From Hermatobates lingyangjiaoensis (taxonomy: Eukaryota; Arthropoda; Insecta; Hemiptera; Hermatobatidae): a stretch of DNA of 64,000 nt. Both the position numbers and the translations under genes were made by a program. This document shows positions 55,692 to 64,000 of this stretch, in pieces (the stretch's first letter is position 1; each line of letters starts with the position of its first letter). The stretch spans positions 186,001 through 250,000 of the forward strand of contig JAPFBL010000318.1 of assembly GCA_026182355.1 (NCBI GenBank). The letters run 5' to 3'. The notes beneath the pieces were generated by a model. The model saw only the letters and a program-made list of their open reading frames with translations, made no database searches and was not told the origin of the DNA.

Positions 55692-58561
55692 CTGGTGGGT
55701 GTAGTTCCTGGCTGGATTGTGCGTTTATATATGTTGAATGCCAGATTAGATATTGAAAAAGACGAGCCAATCCCTGTTACGTATTACTTTGGGCACTTCT
55801 TATTGGTTGTGGGTGTTTTTTCGTTAAACACGTTTCTCCTTAGCACACTCCGTCTGCTCGGCCGCCTCAGCCTACACTCCAGGAGAGGGCTCGCAGTCCC
55901 TACTTAATTTTCCAATAGAGTTGGATGAAGGTCTTGGCGTCCTGGCATGGAAGTGTACCTCGTCGAACTCGGTGTTTACTATGGGCTTAGTGGATTTCAT
56001 TAGATACTGGTTGTTGGTGTTTTCTGTAGATTCTATTGTTGTGGGTGTCTGTAGAACCTTTCCCCGTCGGTTTCCTAACACGCTTGGCCGCATCCGCCGT
56101 CCTTCCTGGAGAGGGCTCGCAGTCCCTACTTTAGTTTCACAGAGGGCAGGAATGGCATAGGCGTCCTCACGTAGAAGAATTCCTCGTAAGAACCTGGTCC
56201 GGGCTATGGGCATTATGAGTTGAAGTTGAGTGTGTGTGGCGTTTGTCATTAGACCCCTTTACTGCAGTGTTTTCTTGAAGAATGCGTGGCGCCTTCCTCG
56301 TGTCGTTGCGACCGGTTTCGACCGTTCCTCGGTCATTCTCAAGCTGGTGGGTGTAGTTCCTGGCTGGATTGTGCGTTTATATATGTTGAATGCCAGATTA
56401 GATATTGAAAAAGACGAGCCAATCCCTGTTACGTATTACTTTGGGCACTTCTTATTGGTTGTGGGTTTTTTTTTCGTTAAACACGTTTCTCCTTAGCACA
56501 CTCCGTCTGCTCGGCCGCCTCAGCCTACACTCCAGGAGAGGGCTCGCAGTCCCTACTTAATTTTCCAATAGAGTTGGATGAAGGTCTTGGCGTCCTGGCA
56601 TGGAAGTGTACCTCGTCGAACTCGGTGTTTACTATGGGCTTAGTGGATTTCATTAGATACTGGTTGTTGGTGTTTTCTGTAGATTCTATTGTTGTGGGTG
56701 TCTGTAGAACCTTTCCCCGTCGGTTTCCTAACACGCTTGGCCGCATCCGCCGTCCTTCCTGGAGAGGGCTCGCAGTCCCTACTTTAGTTTCACAGAGGGC
56801 AGGAATGGCATAGGCGTCCTCACGTAGAAGAATTCCTCGTAAGAACCTGGTCCGGGCTATGGGCATTATGAGTTGAAGTTGAGTGTGTGTGGCGTTTGTC
56901 ATTAGACCCCTTTACTGCAGTGTTTTCTTGAAGAATGCGTGGCGCCTTCCTCGTGTCGTTGCGACCGGTTTCGACCGTTCCTCGGTCATTCTCAAGCTGG
57001 TGGGTGTAGTTCCTGGCTGGATTGTGCGTTTATATATGTTGAATGCCAGATTAGATATTGAAAAAGACGAGCCAATCCCTGTTACGTATTACTTTGGGCA
57101 CTTCTTATTGGTTGTGGGTGTTTTTTCGTTAAACACGTTTCTCCTTAGCACACTCCGTCTGCTCGGCCGCCTCAGCCTACACTCCAGGAGAGGGCTCGCA
57201 GTCCCTACTTAATTTTCCAATAGAGTTGGATGAAGGTCTTGGCGTCCTGGCATGGAAGTGTACCTCGTCGAACTCGGTGTTTACTATGGGCTTAGTGGAT
57301 TTCATTAGATACTGGTTGTTGGTGTTTTCTGTAGATTCTATTGTTGTGGGTGTCTGTAGAACCTTTCCCCGTCGGTTTCCTAACACGCTTGGCCGCATCC
57401 GCCGTCCTTCCTGGAGAGGGCTCGCAGTCCCTACTTTAGTTTCACAGAGGGCAGGAATGGCATAGGCGTCCTCACGTAGAAGAATTCCTCGTAAGAACCT
57501 GGTCCGGGCTATGGGCATTATGAGTTGAAGTTGAGTGTGTGTGGCGTTTGTCATTAGACCCCTTTACTGCAGTGTTTTCTTGAAGAATGCGTGGCGCCTT
57601 CCTCGTGTCGTTGCGACCGGTTTCGACCGTTCCTCGGTCATTCTCAAGCTGGTGGGTGTAGTTCCTGGCTGGATTGTGCGTTTATATATGTTGAATGCCA
57701 GATTAGATATTGAAAAAGACGAGCCAATCCCTGTTACGTATTACTTTGGGCACTTCTTATTGGTTGTGGGTGTTTTTTCGTTAAACACGTTTCTCCTTAG
57801 CACACTCCGTCTGCTCGGCCGCCTCAGCCTACACTCCAGGAGAGGGCTCGCAGTCCCTACTTAATTTTCCAATAGAGTTGGATGAAGGTCTTGGCGTCCT
57901 GGCATGGAAGTGTACCTCGTCGAACTCGGTGTTTACTATGGGCTTAGTGGATTTCATTAGATACTGGTTGTTGGTGTTTTCTGTAGATTCTATTGTTGTG
58001 GGTGTCTGTAGAACCTTTCCCCGTCGGTTTCCTAACACGCTTGGCCGCATCCGCCGTCCTTCCTGGAGAGGGCTCGCAGTCCCTACTTTAGTTTCACAGA
58101 GGGCAGGAATGGCATAGGCGTCCTCACGTAGAAGAATTCCTCGTAAGAACCTGGTCCGGGCTATGGGCATTATGAGTTGAAGTTGAGTGTGTGTGGCGTT
58201 TGTCATTAGACCCCTTTACTGCAGTGTTTTCTTGAAGAATGCGTGGCGCCTTCCTCGTGTCGTTGCGACCGGTTTCGACCGTTCCTCGGTCATTCTCAAG
58301 CTGGTGGGTGTAGTTCCTGGCTGGATTGTGCGTTTATATATGTTGAATGCCAGATTAGATATTGAAAAAGACGAGCCAATCCCTGTTACGTATTACTTTG
58401 GGCACTTCTTATTGGTTGTGGGTGTTTTTTCGTTAAACACGTTTCTCCTTAGCACACTCCGTCTGCTCGGCCGCCTCAGCCTACACTCCAGGAGAGGGCT
58501 CGCAGTCCCTACTTAATTTTCCAATAGAGTTGGATGAAGGTCTTGGCGTCCTGGCATGGAA

Positions 58562-58700
58562 GTGTACCTCGTCGAACTCGGTGTTTACTATGGGCTTAGT
58601 GGATTTCATTAGATACTGGTTGTTGGTGTTTTCTGTAGATTCTATTGTTGTGGGTGTCTGTAGAACCTTTCCCCGTCGGTTTCCTAACACGCTTGGCCGC
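58562..58700. other. Spacer at the strand-switch of the satellite
   Basis: The inverted part begins with TTCCATGCCAGGACGCC, the complement of 58545-58561, so arms 57690-58561 and 58701-59572 face each other across 139 single-copy bases ending CGCTTGGCCGC. Confidence 0.85.
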
Positions 58701-59605
58701 TTCCATGCCAGGACGCCAAGACCTTCATCCAACTCTATTGGAAAATTAAGTAGGGACTGCGAGCCCTCTCCTGGAGTGAAGGCTGAGGCGGCCGAGCAGA
58801 CGGAGTGTGCTAAGGAGAAACGTGTTTAACGAAAAAACACCCACAACCAATAAGAAGTGCCCAAAGTAATACGTAACAGGGATTGGCTCGTCTTTTTCAA
58901 TATCTAATCTGGCATTCAACATATATAAACGCACAATCCAGCCAGGAACTACACCCACCAGCTTGAGAATGACCGAGGAACGGTCGAAACCGGTCCCAAC
59001 GACACGAGGAAGGCGCCACGCATTCTTCAAGAAAACACTGCAGTAAAGGGGTCTAATGACAAACGCCACACACACTCAACTTCAACTCATAATGCCCATA
59101 GCCCGGACCAGGTTCTTACGAGGAATTCTTCTACGTGAGGACGCCTATGCCATTCCTGCCGTCTGTGAAACTAAAGTAGGGACTGCGAGCCCTCTCCAGG
59201 AAGGACGGCGGATGCGGCCAAGCGTGTTAGGAATCCGACGGGGAAAGGTTCTACAGACACCCACAACAATAGAATCTACAGAAAACACCAACAACCAGTA
59301 TCTAATGAAATCCACTAAGCCCATAGTAAACACCGAGTTCGACGAGGTACACTTCCATGCCAGGACGCCAAGACCTTCATCCAACTCTATTGGAAAATTA
59401 AGTAGGGACTGCGAGCCCTCTCCTGGAGTGAAGGCTGAGGCGGCCGAGCAGACGGAGTGTGCTAAGGAGAAACGTGTTTAACGAAAAAACACCCACAACC
59501 AATAAGAAGTGCCCAAAGTAATACGTAACAGGGATTGGCTCGTCTTTTTCAATATCTAATCTGGCATTCAACATATATATATTGGCAGCAGATTTTCTTG
59601 TAAAC

Positions 59606-59799
59606 ATATTTTATTAAAGTAGACGGCAGCTTCCGCATTTACAACTTTTTTGCTCGTTTTCTCTAGTTTTCTTACTAGTTTTTTCTGGTAGGGAGAAAAC
59701 TACTACTTTTCTCCCTACCAGAAAAAACTAGTAAGAAAACTAGAGAAAACGAGCAAAAAAGTCGTAAATGCGGAAGCTGCCGTCTACTTTAATAAAATA
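59606..59799. repeat. Near-perfect 94-bp-arm hairpin
   Basis: ATATTTTATTAAAGTAGACG to GGGAGAAAA, loop CTACTAC, then the complement. I see one mismatch (CAAC against GTCG). (TA)n follows, and the satellite ends immediately before. This is the most compact fold-back in the window. No hammerhead core recognised in it. Confidence 0.88.
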
Positions 59800-59819
59800 T
59801 ATATATATACATATATATA

Positions 59820-60105
59820 TACAGTTCACACAGGAAAGAGAAAACACAAATAAAAGACATACACAAAAGACTCACAACGATATTTCGACAGTCGTCGTCA
59901 TCGGGTAGAAGTAGTCCCTTTGAGTAGCTGAAGCTAACTGAGTGGTAGGCCAAATGCAACGAACACGCGCGCACTCTGCCTGCCGCCCTAGGTAAGCTAC
60001 TAACTACAGAGAGAATAATAACTAAAAAGAACAAATAAAAGCAAATAAAAATAACAGAAGGAGAAGACTAGTAAATGAAGCAATAAACAATTAAAAAAAA
60101 AAAAA
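59820..60105 (-). repeat. Hammerhead-like element with GC-rich body
   Basis: On the minus strand it starts beside an A run and TA tract, passes GCGCGCGTGTTCGTTGC, TCAGTTAGCTTCAGC, then the motif at 59876-59917 (core CCGATGA, one change; hairpin GAC-GACT-GTC; GAA; ATAT; C) and a T-rich end TTTTGTGTATGTCTTTTATT. Layout as at 14625 and 32225. Confidence 0.45.
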
Positions 60106-60119
60106 AAATTATATATATA

Positions 60120-60830
60120 TATATACAGCTACTCGTAATTCAGGTCATATACAATTAAACAATAATATTGATTAATATTGATCTATGTTACTTCTTTGTT
60201 AAATGGTTAAAATTTATTATATACTCAATATTTATTGTTGTTATTTCTGGAATATATTATTGCATTTATTATGCTATTATTTATACTATATATGCAAAGT
60301 GAAAATGAAGCATGGGCAAATTTGTAATTAACCCGCTATAAGTAGGAGTGCAACTTTGAAAAAGAAATAAACACGATTCTGAATGACTGAATATTTCTTA
60401 AATTTTCCTATCTTCTACAAGTGAACAGATTATATGAAGGGATGCAATCAAGGTGATGGGTGCAAATTAGATTTACAGGAGAGTTTCAATTTTTTGCAAA
60501 AAAAAAATGTTGATTGCTTTTTTGCCAAGTTGGATAAGTGGTCCTTAAAGTGAAATATGTGTATTTTATAAATAGTGTTTAGATATGTTCAGAATGTTAA
60601 AGTTAAAACTTGCGATTATAAAGTGAAAGGATTCTTGTTATAAAACTTTGTTTTAAATGAATACATATTTGCTTCTCCCTCCTGCTCTACTTCACATAAC
60701 TCTAGTTTTAAACATATTTTCCATTGTTCAAAATATTACTGAAAGTGATCTTCTTTCAGCTTTTTCATGACTCATGCTGGTTTTTATTTTACAACTTTGT
60801 TGTCTCTAATAATACTCTTTGGGGTAGTAA
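60120..60830. other. AT-rich DNA, no gene
   Basis: Nothing recognised. Confidence 0.45.
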
Positions 60831-60839
60831 TGGAGTGAT

Positions 60840-61155
60840 TAAGCACCTCTAATAGCCTCTAACACTCAACTCCGACTTTCGGCTTTCACGAGGCTACCAT
60901 GCAGGGACAAACGAAAGAGGAGGAGAAGGTGATCAGGGGATGGGCCTGACCATCTTCGTTTCACATCCTTCCTAATCCCCAATTCCACTCCTTTTATCCC
61001 AGCCCCAATCTAAGGTGTTATGCGATCCGCGCCGAAGGGGTTTCATGTTACAGGGGTTTCTGTATTATGAACGCCGCCTCAAGGGCACCAGGCAACCCCC
61101 TTGAGTAAATAGCCTTACTCCGGTATTCGGTGCTCTGCCGGAGCGAATAAAATAC
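60840..61155 (+). repeat. GC-richer repeat fragment related to the I-like LINE region
   Basis: 61066-61150 (CACCAGGCAACCCCCTTGAG, TAAATAG, CTCCGGTATTCGGTGCTCTG) matches the complement of 15475-15552 (CAGAGCACCGGATACCGGAG, CTCAAGGGGGTCACCTGGTA). The preceding part 60840-61060 has no second copy here. Confidence 0.55.
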
Positions 61156-61307
61156 CACCATATTTTAATATACTTGTTATTTAAGTAAGTATAATGATAG
61201 AAAAGTTAATATATTTTTAAAAAATATTTTATTTGTTTCAAAATATTTAATAGAAAATAGTTTATTGGTACAATTATTGTAAATTATTTTAATATTGTAT
61301 TGATTAA

Positions 61308-61602
61308 GGTCAGGGTAGCTCAGTGGCAACGTTCTCGCCTCATGGCTCATCTCTGGTTTATTGAGGGTTCATTACATCCTTTGGTCCTAGATTTATTCAC
61401 GCGGGAGGTGAAGAAATGAAGACTGTCGGTTCCGAGGCTGTACGGTCTCAGGTACTTGTTAAAGATCTCAACTAAAACATTCTTGAGCTAATTTATTATT
61501 CTTAATGTAGAATGTTTATTGTGTTTATTGGTATCACAAATGCTCGGCCTATGGTATATGTGTTCACTCGAGGGACTACCACTGACCTAACCTAACATAA
61601 CC
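61308..61602 (+). mobile_element. tRNA-SINE, tail class alpha, plus strand, old
   Basis: GGTCAGGGTAGCTCAGTGG head, box B area GAGGGTTCATTACATCC, ATTTATTCACGCGGGAGGTG, GGTACTTGTTAAAGATC, CAAATGCTCGGCCTA, ending CTGACCTAACCTAACATAACC. The only SINE here on the plus strand. Confidence 0.85.
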
Positions 61603-61797
61603 ATACCGTGATGACGAAAAGATTGGACTGTTCAGATCCCTTGTTGCGTCCCAAATGTAGTTACACAGGATGTTCTAATCTTGGCACCTAATTGGATTAT
61701 AATATTTTATGTATTTATATTTTTTTCCTGTTCATATTAATGATAGCACTACCTTAAGCATAAAGAATTGATTTAGCACTCTTAAAAGCACATAAAG

Positions 61798-62004
61798 GAT
61801 GGTCTCATAACAAATTGTGGACGAATTTAACATTGACATCGTTATCAACAACCTTTTGCAATAATAGTCTTTGAAAATAGTTTCCTAAAGGATTAAAGAC
61901 GCAACCTACTTCGTACAACTGCTGGACCGATTTCCCAGAAAAAATAATAATTTGCTGGGAAAATTTGACGGTCGAAAATTAAATTTTTTTGGGATGAGAC
62001 CATC
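61798..62004. repeat. Possible short inverted-repeat element
   Basis: GATGGTCTCAT at 61798 and ATGAGACCATC at 61994 are exact 11-bp inverted repeats 207 bp apart. No target duplication is evident; could be chance or an old MITE. Confidence 0.25.
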
Positions 62005-62486
62005 GTTGACTTTCAATTAAAAGTATAAACTTATTAATTTCACTTAGAGTCATTTTTATTCTCAGGAGGAGGAATATAAATAAATAACACAGTAAAATCT
62101 CCTATGTATCCAGGCTTTAATGTAACTTTGTGTATTCATTAGACGAAAATCCATCTGCACTTTGACTAGATCAAAAGATCTAAACCTTTATTGACCTGTA
62201 GCCCTATGAAAGCAATATTACCATCGGTAAACCTGTAGCGTAACAAGTAATTACACGCTTGTAAATTTTTGAAATATAATATTGGGATATGCGTTTAGTA
62301 AATAACATGAGTTAGATATAAAAAAATTATTTTAACAATGCAAAAGTGCACATAACAATGTTTTAAATTTTTTTTGCAGATAAATAAAATAGTAACAGTA
62401 TAAAAAAAACGTTATATTTAATATAAAAATTCAATAATAATCAACTGTTTGATAGAATAGGAATATTATGTAATAGGGATTAGGAC

Positions 62487-62570
62487 AGTTTTCTAGGTTC
62501 AAAAATTAAACTCTCGTTGACGATGTTTTGGTATTAAGAAATTTGTTCACAGGCCTACAAACAAAGTGTA
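62487..62570 (-). repeat. Family D repeat, decayed minus copy (D5)
   Basis: AGGACAGTTTTCTAGGTTC, ATTAAACTCTCGTTGACGATG, TTTGTTCACAGGCCTACAAAC correspond to the other D copies with many changes. Confidence 0.55.
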
Positions 62571-62929
62571 GTAAGAAATCACATATCAATATCGAATAAA
62601 TAAACAAGTATGAAAATGTGTTATTGAACCTCTGGAATATTACAACTAGAAATATAAAAGTAAAATAATATAATTCCTTAATAATAGTAATAATTTGTGT
62701 AAGTTATATTATTGTCAAATACTGAGAGTACCAATGAAAAAAAAATAGTCAAAATTCTTAAACAAAAATGAATGTACAAAACAAAATGTATGCGTTTCTT
62801 ATCAAGGAAAACAATATTTTCATGAAAATAAATAATAAACAAGAAAAAAATTAGCATTCTTGTAGCAATATGGCAGGTTTCAAGGATAATTTGAATTATA
62901 TTTCATCGCATATTTCACGCAAAGATATA

Positions 62930-63385
62930 TCTCATTTTGGTACTTTCTTTTACACATATATTTGACGACTCATTGACCGCTGCCACGACTGAGTAATTGG
63001 ACTTTCGTCGTCAGCAAGTTCTTGAAGCATAAAGTGAATGGTGATCACGAATTAATTAGTATTGTAATTCTTTTAGAAGCTCCAATTCGATAGAAACCAT
63101 TCTCTGTCACCTATTACAGCTGTCAATATATTGTGAGAATCACCTTGCCTCTTGTCGACGTCAGGAATACGAACATGCTCAGCAGCTCCCAAGGAAGCAG
63201 TGGAATATATTCATTTTTTTTTGGCTTGTATTTCTAGATTGATATTAGAGTTTAATTTACTTTCGATAGGATTTTCAGTTTTGAAACAAATATTGTACAA
63301 AATACCTATTTCATCACCTTTACTAGTATGGTCAAGGAAGGTATGAATTTTCCGACGATACACTTTGCATGCAAGTGCGTCACAA
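62930..63385 (-). pseudogene. Unidentified decayed coding sequence
   Basis: The minus strand has two long open stretches separated by a frame change in an A run: KVYRRKIHTFLDHTSKGDEI, GILYNICFKTENPIESKLN, then IYSTASLGAAEHVRIPDVD and SHNILTAVIGDREWFLSNW. Composition is protein-like and GC is higher than the surroundings. I do not recognise the family. It may be a transposase or Penelope-type fragment or a processed host sequence. Confidence 0.3.
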
Positions 63386-63391
63386 TTCACT

Positions 63392-63542
63392 TAAACACGA
63401 GAAATAATAATCAATGATCAAACCATAATATGAAATAGGAAAAAAAAAGATTAAGACCATTAAACTCAAACAAGCGGTCTTCGTCAGTTGGGTTTTGATC
63501 ATTGATATAAATATATATATATATATCTATATATATATATAT
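63392..63542. mobile_element. Family A half-element (A11), decayed, with (TA)n
   Basis: TTAAACACGAGAAATAATAATC, ATGATCAAACCATAATATG, a degraded minus block (AAGACCATTAAACTC...AAGCGGTCTTCGTCAG), then directly GGTTTTGATCATTGAT and (TA)n with one TCTA break. Confidence 0.65.
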
Positions 63543-63597
63543 TTATAACAGTTCAAAATTGAAGATAAGTAGCACACAAAGTAAAAAACACACAAAC

Positions 63598-64000
63598 TCA
63601 AATTTTCGGGCAATCCGTCTTCAGGAGAAAAGAGAAAGGGAGACCAAAATACCACCGAGAGAACATTAGGAATTTTCCTCTGTATGATACTAAAGACAAA
63701 TAAGTCCGGAGACCATTCCCCGAAAGCACAGAGGGTCCAAAATCGCTAACTAGTGGGATCCAAACTCCCTCAAGTGCTCTCAAGAAGACTGTTTCGAAGA
63801 AGGAGAAAGGAAGTCACTTTCTACCAAAACGTAGGGAGCTTGAATGCGCATTATCAATGATGGTTTATGCAGAATCTGTAAAAAAGTAGAAGAAACACCG
63901 TTGCACCGGCTGACTGACTGTCAGACAACTTTGCTACACAGAGGCATGTGCTTCGTGATACTTAACAAATCCATAGAAAAACTTTTACCAAGGAACTAGC
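63598..64000 (+). pseudogene. I-like non-LTR retrotransposon fragment, runs off the window
   Basis: Plus-strand homologue of 15045-15440: GGAATTTTCCTCTGTATGAT, then the frame INDGLCRICKKVEETPLHRL, TDCQTTLLHRG, with an AACTTTTACC end matching the other copies. A C-x2-C...H cluster is present and in-frame stops precede it. The left boundary carries a family C-like minus motif (TTTTCGGGCAATCCGTCTTC, AGGAG) at 63601-63640, next to (TA)n. Confidence 0.68.

Larger units (their letters stand above)
51630..59572. repeat. Satellite array, 652-bp monomer, with inverted distal part
   Basis: The landmark CTTTGGGC occurs at 51663, 52311 (altered), 52934, 53547, 54161, 55135, 55787, 56439, 57092, 57744 and 58396. 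Copies from about 54900 to 58700 are virtually identical at 652 (once 653) bp. Earlier copies are 613-648 bp, with many small deletions, and one copy is cut short at 54541. At 58700/58701 the array switches strand and runs inverted to 59572 (complement landmark at 58859 and 59511, again 652 apart). Both ends join TA-rich DNA. Each monomer holds a minus frame of 125 codons and plus frames of 79 and 109; none resembles a known protein. Confidence 0.95.

Noticed and set aside
55220..58206. Family of conserved 125-residue proteins
   Set aside because: Conservation comes from tandem identity of the DNA. Plus-strand frames are equally conserved, the subunit duplicates use different frames, and the differences seen are not biased to silent sites.
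51630..59572. rDNA or histone-type gene array
   Set aside because: No rRNA landmarks and no histone or other known protein in any frame of the monomer.
58701..59572. Strand-switch as a pure sequencing hairpin artefact
   Set aside because: The inverted arm carries several distinct substitutions and a variant shared with other copies, though an assembly error is not excluded without reads.

Overview
This is AT-rich, repeat-saturated nuclear DNA from an animal, most likely an arthropod. The pointers are Jockey-like and I-like non-LTR retrotransposon remnants, mariner elements, tRNA-derived SINEs whose tails end in CCTAA units, and many Penelope-like (PLE) sequences joined to (TA)n tracts. TTAGG-type units suit arthropods, but three units prove little. 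I find no complete protein-coding host gene, rRNA gene, standalone tRNA gene or CRISPR array. Most open frames of 60-110 codons are chance frames in AT-rich DNA, translations of microsatellites (IYIYIY) or frames inside transposable elements.

Layout. 0-9 kb: (TA)n-linked fold-back repeats, including a 70-bp minisatellite at 3.2-4.4 kb interrupted by one of them. 9-24 kb: tRNA-SINEs (one with a perfect 13-bp target duplication), more fold-backs, Penelope-like coding fragments and an I-like LINE 3' end with a (TAA)n tail. 24-32 kb: a Jockey fragment, a hAT-like element, a second SINE with a 14-bp target duplication, and a mariner rearranged into a fold-back. 32-51 kb: more fold-backs and SINEs, a second Jockey fragment, a 317-bp internally deleted mariner, a weak candidate for a receptor-like exon at 42.9-43.1 kb, and a related repeat family at 37.9, 44.3 and 45.0 kb. 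51.6-59.6 kb: a satellite with a 652-bp monomer, about eleven to twelve direct copies and then an inverted part. 59.6-64 kb: a near-perfect hairpin, another SINE, decayed coding sequence, and an I-like LINE fragment running off the window end.

The main result is that most of the apparently unrelated fold-back families share one architecture. A 7-nt block CTGANGA (or TTGAAGA) is followed by one extra base, a short hairpin, GAA, a self-complementary 4-6 bp segment (AGATCT, ATAT, AATT, ACGT, ACGCGT, ACCGGT or AGCGCT), one non-G base, and then in the best copies 3-4 bases pairing with those just before the block. That is the order of elements of a minimal type I hammerhead ribozyme, a motif known from Penelope-like elements. 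Three copies of family A (4018-4060 minus, 4096-4138 plus, 13266-13308 plus) keep every pairing. Many copies lie head to head and most abut (TA)n, which suggests a large population of non-autonomous, ribozyme-bearing Penelope-related elements inserted in or carrying TA microsatellites. Activity is inferred, not shown.
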